This document shows positions 30,848 through 41,289 of a DNA stretch of 64,000 nt, piece by piece. The stretch lies in NCBI RefSeq assembly GCF_014356525.2, contig NC_052515.1, forward strand, positions 21,656,365 through 21,720,364, in the 5' to 3' direction. The position numbers and the translations under genes were made by a program. Position 1 is the first letter of the stretch, and the number at the start of each line of letters is the position of its first letter. Below the pieces are notes generated by a model, which did no database searches, had not been told where the DNA came from, and saw only the letters and a program-made list of their open reading frames with translations. Source of the stretch: Nilaparvata lugens. Its lineage: Eukaryota; Arthropoda; Insecta; Hemiptera; Delphacidae.

Positions 30848-32330
30848 CAATGACGAACATAATCATGAATTAAAAAATAAATACAGGTCGGATAAAAATG
30901 ATTCAGGCACCATTAAAAAGGATATATTCTCCCCGATGGAGAGCAAAGTCTCAATTCATTTTACACAGACTTTGGATTATACGTGAAAGAACCCTTTGGA
31001 ATGGGAGGGAAACTAGATTGATCGCTTGACGTGTGCGATAAAGATGATCAGATCATCGCCGAAAATCTAACATTGAGAAGTAATTTTATGATTGTTGAGC
31101 TCAAAAGCATTTTTTTTTGTATCATTCTTTGTGTGATTTTCTTTCCATCCTTTGTGATTTAATTTTTCTAATGTGATGAAGACTACCATCCTAACATCTA
31201 TATTATTTCAATCTGATTATTTGATTATCAGAAAATTGAAAATAATCTCCTGAATACTGTAATTAGAAGATAAACTGACATCCACTGTATTTAAAAATAG
31301 TAAAATAATAATCTGTTGAAGTTCCCATTAATAAATCAATAGTTACTATACATGGTATTGAAGTTATATATTCATGATCAATAAAAGAAAAATAGAAATT
31401 TGAAAAAATTTACAAAAATTACATTAGGCTACACAAAAGTTACCCACATTTTTGAACTTTTATTAGATGATGAATCCATGAACATCAAAAGAATTATAAT
31501 TGATACAACGAATAAATTAACATTCCATTGTCTTTATAATCTCGATAATATAATATATTTATAATATAATATATATATTATATGCCAGGCTGATCCTAGA
31601 TATAAATAATATAATAATTGCACTGTGTCCTTTTTCATCTGACACAACACACATCACATCACTAAATACCGTATATAAAAGAAAACTCACCATATATTAT
31701 CTTTGTTTGAAATAGATTTATTCTCAAAGCAAAAGTCCACAACATGTACATCTCAAAATCAAACGTATTTCTCCTGTTTGCCATAACCTCTAAATTCAAT
31801 GTCTGTTCCTCTTAGGTTCATAAAAGATTATATAATAATAATGTATTATTTCTAAATTCAAACAGAAACATTATTTCTAAATTTGAAACAGATTTATTTT
31901 ATTATAATTTATTCATTTATAATTTATTATCAATAATGGGTATGAGCGCCTATTTTGAATCATAATCTATTTTGAGCGCCTATTTTGAAATGTGTAACAT
32001 TACATAATTTATAACTTCATGTAGCTCAATACTGTTCACATACAAAAACTCATCTAAATTTTGGGTCTCCTGACTAAAACCATCTCTCCACTTTAATAAA
32101 CAGCGAGAGAGAATTGTCGTTTAGTAAAAAGTTTTGAATTAGGCTATACGGTATTGAAAACTTTATAACATGAATTTGCCAAGCCGAATCGAATTGGAGT
32201 TTCTAAACACTCGAAAAAAAACATATTAAACAATAATATTCTTCAATTTTATTCCATTTCAAAGATTCATTGAATATTGAATAGATGTTTCTTTGGTTTT
32301 TGTGCTACCTTGCCTAGAGGGGATACAGCC
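30848..32330. other. AT-rich sequence right of the gap, no gene
   Basis: No gene seen. AT-dinucleotide-rich patches occur at 31545-31590 and the sentence 'TTTTGAGCGCCTATTTTGAA' is duplicated near 31945 and 31970. Confidence 0.5.
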
Positions 32331-32331
32331 C

Positions 32332-32546
32332 AAAGGTGGGCGCACACAGATCGTCATCGGACGGACGGCACGCATTGGACGGATCAGACGATTAGATTTG
32401 ATGCATTGTTATCAATTGAAGTGCGCATACCTATACGATGCGGATAGGTATGCGCACTCCAATTGAAAACAATGTATCAAGTCTAATCGTCCGATCCGTC
32501 CGATGCGTGCCGTTCGTCCAATGACGATCTGTGTGCGCCTACCTTT
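32332..32546. mobile_element. 215-bp foldback MITE, almost a perfect hairpin
   Basis: Left 'AAAGGTGGGCGCACACAGAT' and right complement (one mismatch) enclose arms that pair nearly throughout: 'GCATTGGACGGATC', 'GATTAGA', 'CATTG', 'GTGCGCATACCTAT'. The turn is the 9 nt around 32435-32443. As RNA it would form a hairpin of about 100 bp. Confidence 0.88.
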
Positions 32547-32639
32547 AGAGGCGTTCAGGCATAATCCCACGGATGGTAGCTTCGCACCATCAGCCCCTCG
32601 GCCGCCGAGTACCTGAACCAAATGTCCGAACCTGCGGTT

Positions 32640-32990
32640 CCTCTCCTACTGAGCAGGATTACTATTATGTCTGTCTTCAGTATAATCGTTACTACAGTAA
32701 CTATATGGCCTGGTTATACAGGTATTTATAGTATAGTTAGTAATCGTTATTATATATAAATATTGTCTTTTTCTTAGGGGCTACTTTTGAATATAAATAA
32801 AAATATAAATCTGAGAACCCTTTTTAAATTATCTCGTCACGACATGTTCTGGCTACTAATGCCATTTTCTATTGACTTTTAAATTATTTCGTCACGTCAT
32901 GTTCCAATGCCATTTTCTGATGACTTAAAAATGGCATTAATGGACGAAACATATCGTGATAAATAATCTAAAAAGGTACTTAGATTTGTA
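32640..32990. repeat. Small inverted repeats at the duplication edge
   Basis: 'TCAGTATAATCGTTACTACA' near 32679 is partly mirrored near 32735 ('TAGTTAGTAATCGTTATTATA'). 'ATGCCATTTTCTATTGACTT' near 32860 is mirrored by 'AAAATGGCATTAATGGACGA' near 32928. The inverted duplication starts directly after. Confidence 0.55.
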
Positions 32991-33098
32991 TTTTTCATTT
33001 ATATATAATTATAGTATAGTTACTATAATCATTACTACCATTACAGTTGACAACATGTTCCTTTTCATTAATGAATGTTTTTTTTTTGAAATCCACAG

Positions 33099-33253
33099 AA
33101 ACGTTTTGCCACAATCCTCAATACATCATCACTCTGAATGATCCTGATGAGGAGGACGAGGAAGACAAGTGTACTGTCCTTGTTGCTCTCATGCAGAAGA
33201 ACAGGCGCAAAATGGGTGCTAAGTTTCTATTCATTGGGTTCGCCGTGTACCTT
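33099..33253 (+). pseudogene. Copy of calpain beta-sandwich exon, first half
   Basis: Same length (155 nt), same acceptor (ATCCACAG) and same GTGGGT donor as the minus exon at 15646-15800. The acidic loop and [11 protein letters not shown] motif are identical. The last part has drifted: [12 protein letters not shown] against DECLSIGFAVYH. Several changes are in otherwise conserved positions, consistent with relaxed selection. Confidence 0.85.
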
Positions 33254-34559
33254 GTGGGTATTTTCAGAATTATCAGTCCCCTCTTCCATTTTGTATTATT
33301 ATAATCTTCTATTTTCAAGTCCTAATAACTACTGTTTGCTCTCTCGACTCTTCTATTGTTACTCAATTACTCAACTTGAAATTAGTCTTCGACTTCGAAT
33401 AAATGGACTGGAATGTGTATGCTGAATTCTCATCGATATCGCTCGCTGTTACTAATTTTCCAATAATAATGTCTCTATTGAATACCACTTACTTAGTTTA
33501 ATGATTGTGATATTATCAATGTGTCTATAGTGGGGTTCACGTTATAATGGCAGTGGAGAAAGATAGGAGAACAACTTTGCTGGTTCTCTGCCTACTATAG
33601 AAAATAGCTGATGCCTACTATAGAAAATAGCTGATACCGACTTTTGAAAATTACCGTTCATTCTTGTTTGAAATATACAATAATTGTATTTTACTAGCTT
33701 ACCCGGCGAACTTCGTACCGGCAAAAAGTCAATGTATCTCATATGTCACACTTGACTTTATTTGGTGAATCATGAAATTTATCTCACAATCAATATTTTC
33801 ATTTCCATCTCAATATGGACTTCCTATGTGCTAAGTCATGCAGCATTTATTATTCCGAAAACATATTCTTCTCAATCAATTGGTAGTAATATTTATCAGT
33901 AAAGTGTTTAATTAAAAAAAACTGGTGTGACGCACTCACACAACTTTCCTTACCGTTATGAAAATTGATCACCTGACGCTAGTGTTCACGCGCATCTCAA
34001 GTCTACTATTCAAAGATCTGAGCCAGCTGGTGACAGGACAATAACGCTGGATACACACGAGATCTGCTATCTCTTCATAGTGAATGATTCAATAGAATCA
34101 ACAGTTGTTAACAGTTCGCAATTGAATAGGCTAATCACATTTTCTCAAATTTCAAGCTTATTTTCAATTTTAGTTGGAAATGTTAATGGACATTAATTGT
34201 AGAGATTTTTATACTCAATCTTCTCCAATCAAATTTTTAGTTCAAATTATATCTGAGACATGATAATTGAAAATCCAAAATCAGACTTCGAATAGATGGG
34301 GCGGAGCTCCTGAAAGTTTTACAGATATGGGACTTGTGGCAGTTTATATAGCTTATCAAAATCGTTGAAGCCATTTTCGGTAAAATCGCGAAAAATCCTG
34401 TTTTGACAACAATTTCTCCATTTTAGCCGCCATCTTGAATTGCATTGGATCGAAATTGTTCGTGTCGGATCCTTATAGTGTGAGGACCTTAAGTTCCAAA
34501 TTTCAAGTCATTCCGTTAATTGGGAGATGAGATATCGTGTACACAGACGCACATACACT

Positions 34560-34643
<84 letters not shown>

Positions 34644-37079
34644 GACCAATACCCAAAAACCACTTTTTCGGACTCAGTTTTACCCATACGTAACTTATAG
34701 ATATTTAGAAATTGGGAAACCTCAATTTTTCGGAAAGCTATACTTTCCTTACCTATGGTAATAGGGCAAGGAAAGTAAAAATGGTTTGTTAAAATCAGTT
34801 ATTTAAAGATGAATTTAATGTTTTCATAGTTGTTGATTGTCAATAGATGGTCCAGGAAATATGCGATGTATGATGAATTACACAGAATTCCATACTCTTC
34901 CCATCTTCCATTTTAGGATTAATATAAGCTGAGAAAAATTAAAAAAAAATGTACATTATTCTGACATTCTTCAGTAATTTTAATGAATACATTTTGAACA
35001 TCTCTCTTCTATGAAGTGAATCACTTTTTCCCAACATTTTTGAGTTTCTTAATGATAGGGGAGTTATAATATTATTGTATAGGTCTTCTAAGGAATCATT
35101 ATTTACAGCTGGTACCAATCAACTAAACTTCAACTCCAAAGTACCAGTACACAATTTAAGCCGTAGATTTTGAAAACATAGGTCTGTAAATGGATTAAAA
35201 AATAATTATTATTAGCACCCATATCAAAATTTCTGGTCAGAAACCATCCCCAATAACACAACATATTCCCAAAGTTTCATGCCATTCTGTCAAATAGTTT
35301 TCGAGTCTATAGGGAACAAATAAACATAAAAACAAACAATTTTAACTGGAAGATAGAAAGAGTATGGAATCCTGTGTGATTCATCGTACATCACATATTT
35401 CCTGGACCATCTATTCACAAACAACAACTATGAACGCATTTAATTCATCTTTGAAACACTGATTTAACCTTTTTTTTCAATTCAACACTACTGATGAATA
35501 TTACTAACAATAATTGGTTGAGAAGAATATGTTTCCGGAATAATAATTGCTGCATGACTGGGCACATAGGAAGTCCGTATTGAGATGTAAATGAAAACAT
35601 TGATTGTCAGTAAAATTTCATGATTCACGAAATACAGTTGAGTGTGACATGAGATACATTGACTTTTTGGCGGTACGAAGTTCGCCGGGCAAGCTAGTAC
35701 TTCATAATGGTTGAAAAATGGATTTTCATAATTGAGAATAAAAAGGTGTTGATTGAATATTTCTTCATTATTGAAAAGCGATCTGGCTACATTGCGGAGC
35801 AAGAAAAGGATAGCGCTATCTGCTTTGTCGAATAATAGACAAGGATAGCAACACCAATGCTGATCAACTGTCATTATAACGTGGACCTCACTATATCACA
35901 ATTTTTTCCACCCACTCTCTTATCTTACATTTCTTCATTCTTCAACTATCATAATCTCTGGCTACCAATTCTCAACAGATATTTCAATTACATATCACTA
36001 TCTCTTTCAATTCAATATTAACTTACTATCAATGCTCGATTTCCTATTTTCAAAATCAACTTATTTATTTATCTAATAATACAATTTCAAATCATATATT
36101 CTATTACTGGCAAAGAGCAATAGGATCATCCCAAAACTCATCTCACAAATTTTAGAAACAATAATATTTCCAAATGAAGGTTATAATTAATTTTTCATCT
36201 CCTAATAGATACTTCGTCGGCTGATTCTTCTTTTTTATATGATTGTAATAATTTCCTCTCAATATAAAAAACTTTACAAACTAACATAAACGTGATTTTT
36301 ATTTATAATTTGTCGTCAATAACATCCTTTGTCCATTAAATTCAATACTACAATTAGTAATAAATGTTGAGAGTGATAAAGTTCCATGAGTTTTTGTTGA
36401 AAGACCTAGAAAAACCACCAAATTCAATAATACTTTATTCCTTTCACTTACTTTTCCCACCACCAAATATTTTTTAATTAATAAATAATGTCTTCTTCGA
36501 AAACAATGTCCATTCTCCAATTCTCCCTCAGTTAATGGTAATTCGAGTGTAATGTTTGTGTGTTTATCCAGTTTTTCATTCGTCAAAATTAAAAATTTTC
36601 AGTTTTTGTTATTGTCGAGTAAGAGATTCATAACCCTATTTGGGACTTTTCAATTCAAATTCAATTCAATTTATCAAAACTCACAAAACTAGACAAAGCA
36701 AAATGACAAAGAATTACAAAAAAATAGAATACAATAAAATGCTACAAATATAAATAGCCATTTTTAAAATATTATCTAAATTTGTGAGAGAAGTACTACA
36801 AGAAGTATCCTTAGTTTTTCTCTGGGTCAGTGCTTTCTTGTGAAAATAATAAAAACTTTACTAGCAGTAATTCTAGTAGCAGTATTTAATAGCAGTAATT
36901 CTGCAAGCGGTAATTAATAATCCATAATTATATAGGTAACTAGCCTCCTAGACCGAATTCTATTGTCAGTAACTGATAAATCTCTTCTACTATAAAATGC
37001 AACTAGCAAATCACTTCTACTGTCTGTAACTGATAAACGAGCATCTTGTACTGATGAGTCTCTTTGTGGTTCGCGACAG
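33254..37079. other. Intron of the plus calpain copy
   Basis: Mirrors 10296-15645. Holds family C (33530-33650), family D (33690-33930 and 35470-35720), family A (34340-34790) and a second family C end (35740-35900). No additional gene. Confidence 0.6.
34340..34790 (-). repeat. Interspersed repeat family A copy with long (CA)n
   Basis: Reverse copy of 13205-13700; its core has expanded to about 40 CA units (34562-34640) where the partner has only a short TG tract, showing fast microsatellite change after duplication. Confidence 0.8.
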
Positions 37080-37297
37080 TTGGAAGATGCAGATGACCTG
37101 CCGAGACCGCTGGACCGGGAATTCTTCGAGTCCAACGAGTGTGTGGCGAAAACGCGGTCATTCACCAACCTGCGTGAGGTGACGGCTCGCTTTAAGCTGC
37201 CACCCGGTGTCTACTGCATCGTGCCCTCCACATTCAAACCGAACTACGAGGGTGAGTTCCTACTACGCGTCTTCTCCGAGACCAAGAATCACATGCA
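37080..37297 (+). pseudogene. Copy of calpain beta-sandwich exon, second half
   Basis: 218 nt with the same borders as the minus exon 10078-10295. The signature FKLPPGVYCIVPSTFKPN and EGEFLLRVFSETKNHMQ are kept; differences cluster at the start, for example DREFFESNECVAK against DRNFFKYNEYVAE. The exon ends two bases into a codon, which the 43-nt exon at 38183 completes correctly. Confidence 0.88.
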
Positions 37298-38182
37298 GTA
37301 AGTATCATCAAGCAGTACATTTCAGTGTTCGTATATGAGTATAACCATGTTATACTTGATAACCATGCTTTCTCCTCAACTCAGGAATTTCATTCGAATC
37401 AGTTGCAGGCAATATTCTAATATTATCAACCACTCCATTTCAGTATTATTATGTGGACCAGAGTTATGATTCTTGTTACACACTCACTATTTGAAAAATT
37501 CTTTTTTTCTTCTGTCAGTGTATCAATCTACATGTATTAATTTTTATTCTCAATATAGGATCTTTGTGTACACACCCTTTCCATACCAATATTATCTAGA
37601 TTTTAAAAATCATTCCTCCTGCTTTTTTATTCTACTATCAATGACTAATCAAATGAATAGTTTTCTCAACTGTGAATGAAAAAAACCTTTGTTCTCTTCT
37701 CAAACTACCCTGCGCTGTGAGGCAGAAGGGTATCTGAGAAAGGAGAAGAAGGAGAGAAGAGTTTCAAAAATAAAATAAATTATACTTATCCGTTAAGTAA
37801 ATCAACTGACGCTATAGAATTGAACTTTTGAAGTTCATCAATATTGAAGATATACGATAAATCAGAAATGATAATGTTTAAGACTTGACTGTTGCTGCAC
37901 TGACTTATTATTATTGTTATTTCATCGTATAAAACCGCATATGATGAGCACAGCTCAACCGGTGTTGTCATGACTGTCAACTCTCTTAAGTTCGTCCGTC
38001 AAACAGTTGAAAATTCTGAGCCCAGCTTAATGTGGTCCCCCCTCCAAGAGCAAAAGTCTATGAGTGGGGTACTGGAGGGTAAAAATTTTATGTCTTGTGG
38101 GGTATCTGTGTGAAATGTTATCCCTCTTCTGTGTGAATCTCCTCATTTCAAAACTAAATGTGACTTAATCTCTCTTTTTCAG

Positions 38183-38225
38183 GGAAAACCACGAAAAAGT
38201 TGGAATGGGCCAAATCGACAATAGA
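38183..38225 (+). CDS. 43-nt calpain linker micro-exon (only in the plus copy)
   Basis: After TCTTTTTCAG, one G completes a Gln codon and the exon continues ENHEKVGMGQIDNR up to a GTAAGTAG donor. It joins the beta-sandwich exon (phase 2) to the VKVDDDE exon (phase 0) without a frame break. The sequence lies at the linker between the beta-sandwich and EF-hand domains. The matching interval of the minus copy lacks it: about 1 kb (roughly 37678-38705) has no counterpart around 9664. Confidence 0.8.
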
Positions 38226-39596
38226 GTAAGTAGAACTACGGTTTTTATTGGATTTTCACCATCATCTATAAATTATTGTTTATTCATAAATAAATGAGCA
38301 CTTGGAGTTGTATTATGGCTGAATACTTCTCTTTATCACGCCAATTTCGATATCGATAATGAGGCCTGTTTGAAGGTACGGTACCCAATATTTCACTTTC
38401 CACTTCTATCATAGTAAATAAATTCGTTGTAAATTGTAGTTCGTCATTGAACTCAGGTATGAATAATATAAATGAGTGAGTTTAGTTTACAGTCTCAGTC
38501 GGTTCTCGCATCTCATCTACATTTTTCTCCTATTCATCAAGGCTCCTATTCAATCAGATTTCTCTTTTCCATATCGTCATACACTAATTTGTTTTTCCAT
38601 TTATATATGAAAGCGAAATGGCACTGATTTATTTATCCACCCACTCACTCATTCAACCAACATAACTATATCTATATAACTATATAACCATATCAATCAA
38701 CATAACTAAAAATCTACTAGACCAAATACGTTCAAATTTGGCATAAGTGTTGTATGTTCAGTTATATATATGCCATATGTTCAGTTATATTGGCTATCTA
38801 CGGATAAGTAAGAACGGATTTGAAAGAAATTGCAAAAATACACCCAAAATCCGCGTTTTCTCAGCCTTTCCAAGAAATAATTGGCAAAAAATGTTAAAAT
38901 TTGACACAGACTCAGCTGAGGTATAATAATGTTGTATTGGAAGGGTTTTAAAATAAAGCCTATATTTCGCCCAAGATCGGATGTCTTTGAGCGTTTTTCT
39001 TGCGTTTCTAGGCCTCGTCAAGAACTAATTGTTTTCTAAATGCAATACAGAAGTTCAGCAAGGTTTCAGGAATTCTATCTTAAGAGGACTCCAGAATTAC
39101 GCCAATGATACGCCCAGGATAGGCGGTTACTGTGGTTTCCTAGCGTTTTTTCTCAGGTTTCTCTCGTTTTTCGAGTACTAATTGAAAGAAAATATTCAAA
39201 TTTGGTACACAGGCTCAGCAGGGGTATTTGAATAGTTTTGAAATGACGTCAAAGTTCCTCCCAAAATGGGCAGTTTTTGAGTAATTATCCTTTGTTTTCT
39301 AGGCCTTAATTCTCAAGAGCTAAAATTGGAAAATCATATTCGAAATTGATATACAGAAGTTCAGCAAGGGTGTGGCTAGTTCATCATGATTGAATCACGG
39401 TTTGAGATTGATTTCGAGTTCAACTTGTAATCTATCATCCCTCCTCTTTCTACTCATTCAATTGGTTCAATTTATCATTAGTTGTCCAATCACCAACCAT
39501 TTAAATTTGTAATCTATCTCACCACATCTTATTTCTATTATTTATCAAATTCTTTAATTCATAATAACTATAATAAGAAACATTTTTCGTTCACAG

Positions 39597-39677
39597 GTCA
39601 AGGTGGATGATGACGAAGAAAAAGAAGAAGAAGAAGAAGAAGAAGAAGAAGAAGAAGAAGAAGAAGAAGAAGAAGAA

Positions 39678-39724
<47 letters not shown>

Positions 39725-39752
39725 AGAAGAAATAAGAAGAAGATCTATCTGA
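39597..39752 (+). pseudogene. Calpain EF-hand exon replaced by a poly-Glu expansion
   Basis: The exon opens like its partner (VKVDDDE) after TTCACAG, then runs into a long in-frame GAA/GAG tract of well over 30 Glu codons and ends IRRRSI and TGA at 39750-39752. Homology to the minus copy stops exactly where the GAA repeat begins. Beyond the repeat an unrelated interspersed repeat starts. EF-hand coding sequence is absent. Slippage at the GAA-rich VDDDE codons or a recombination breakpoint in the microsatellite could explain it. Confidence 0.8.
39613..39736 (+). repeat. (GAA)n microsatellite
   Basis: About 40 copies of GAA with one GAG and one AAA interruption, lying at the right-hand breakpoint of the inverted calpain duplication. 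Confidence 0.95.
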
Positions 39753-39754
39753 TC

Positions 39755-40475
39755 TCTATCTAATCTTGATCAAATAATAATCTTACATCTGGTTATCTGG
39801 CTATTAATATGGTTATTTTTGTCCAACGGATCTCGAAAACAGCTCTAAGATTCACGAAATTTGGAACATAGTAGGTTTATGATATAGAAACTCGATGGCA
39901 CTAGGTCTCATCCCTGGGAAAACTCGCTGAAGGACATGAAAATGATAGCAATTATTCATCCTTGGAGAAACAGATGATATTTTCGTCGTCTGTCAATAAC
40001 AGAAGATGCGAGTGCCTGTTTATGGGAGATCAGCTGTATGATCAATCAGCTTACCGTATCTCACGAGAAATATGATCTAGAATTTTTAATAGACTTGATA
40101 AAATTAATCTGATTGTTGACATGACATGGTATATTATTCTAAATTATAGTATATCATAATTTTCAAAGTTAATCATTATTTTACAGTTTTAAGTGTTTAG
40201 AGAGTGTTATTTTGTTATTCAATTTGGTTTGCAAACAATATAAATATATAACTTTTCTGTTTTCAAATGTTTGGACTGAAAATTTGACCTGAATCCAAGT
40301 GTATGGAACATAACCCACTTTTGGAATATTTATAGTGTATAAAATCAAAATTCGGGGAAGAATCAGTTTTGGGCTGTTCTTGTTAGTCCATCCCCAATCA
40401 TTTTAAATAATTGAGTTCTGATTATCAATAAATAAATGAATAAATAACGAGCGAAGCTCGGTGCCCCGATATTTG
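39755..40475 (+). mobile_element. Interspersed repeat family B, tandem copy 1
   Basis: Contains 'GTCCAACGGATCTCGAAAAC', 'CATAGTAGGTTTATGATATA', 'TCATCCCTGGGAAAACTCGC' and ends 'GCGAAGCTCGGTGCCCCGAT'. Lies directly after the GAA expansion. No ORF. Confidence 0.75.
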
Positions 40476-40544
40476 ATATTGATAGATCACAAGTAAATAC
40501 TAAAGTTGTGAATCCTATTAGGCTATATATTATTAGGTGAGCAA

Positions 40545-41205
40545 TTTCGTCTGTATATGGTAATATGGTTATGTATGTCCAACGGATCTCGAAAACGACT
40601 CTAATGATTTTCACGAAATTTGGTACATAGTAGATTTATGATATAAAAATTCGATTGCACTGGGTCTCATCCCTGGGAAAACTCGCTGGAGGACATGAAA
40701 AGGATAATAATTATTCATCCTTGGAAAAACAGATGATAATTTCCTCGTCTGTCAATAACAGAAGATGCGAGTGCTGAGAGAGATAGAATTATGTCCAGCT
40801 GTTGAATCTAGAAATTTTAATCCACTTGATCAAAATAATCTGATTTGTTGACATGACATGGTATAACATTCTAAATATTAGAGTATAACATAATTTTCAA
40901 AGTTGAACATTATTTTACAGTTTCAAGTGATTAGTGAGTGTTATTTTGTTATTCAATTTGGTCTGTAAACAATCTAAATTAGAACTTTTCTGTTATCGAA
41001 TGTTTGGATTGAAAATTGGACCTGAATTCAAGTGTATAGAACATAACCTACTTTTTGGACTATTTACAATGTATAAATCAAAATTCCGGGAAGAAACTGT
41101 TTTGGGCTGTACCTGTTAGTCCTTGCCCAATCATTTTAAAAAAATTATGTTTTGTTTATCAATAAATAAATAGCAAGAGAAGCTCGGTGCCCCGATATTT
41201 TAGAT
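40545..41205 (+). mobile_element. Interspersed repeat family B, tandem copy 2
   Basis: Same landmarks in the same order and orientation as copy 1, some 70 bp further on, ending 'GAAGCTCGGTGCCCCGATAT'. Third copy at 14700-15430. Confidence 0.75.
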
Positions 41206-41230
41206 AGAAATTAAATTGAGTTATATCTTT

Positions 41231-41283
41231 GACTATAGAAAGATCCTTTCTATAGTCATATAGAAAGATCCTTTCTATAGTCG
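41231..41283. repeat. Double hairpin GACTATAGAAAG
   Basis: GACTATAGAAAG-ATC-CTTTCTATAGTC is a perfect 12-bp hairpin, followed at once by a second nearly identical one (TATAGAAAG-ATC-CTTTCTATA plus GTC). Confidence 0.85.
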
Positions 41284-41289
41284 AAGGTT

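Larger units (their letters stand above)
32955..39752 (+). pseudogene. Inverted partial calpain copy (beta-sandwich and linker only)
   Basis: This plus-strand copy of the region at 8738-15932 has exons 33099-33253, 37080-37297, 38183-38225 and the start of a fourth at 39597. It lacks all protease exons upstream and all EF-hand exons downstream. Homology begins near 32955 in intron sequence and ends inside the fourth exon, where a GAA repeat replaces the normal sequence. Splice sites and reading frames of the first three exons are intact, so it could still be transcribed if a promoter exists. With no catalytic residues it cannot be a protease. I call it a pseudogene or haplotype fragment; long reads would decide. 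Confidence 0.8.

Noticed and set aside
34537..34761. His/Thr-rich ORF
   Set aside because: Created by reading through the (CA)n microsatellite of repeat family A.
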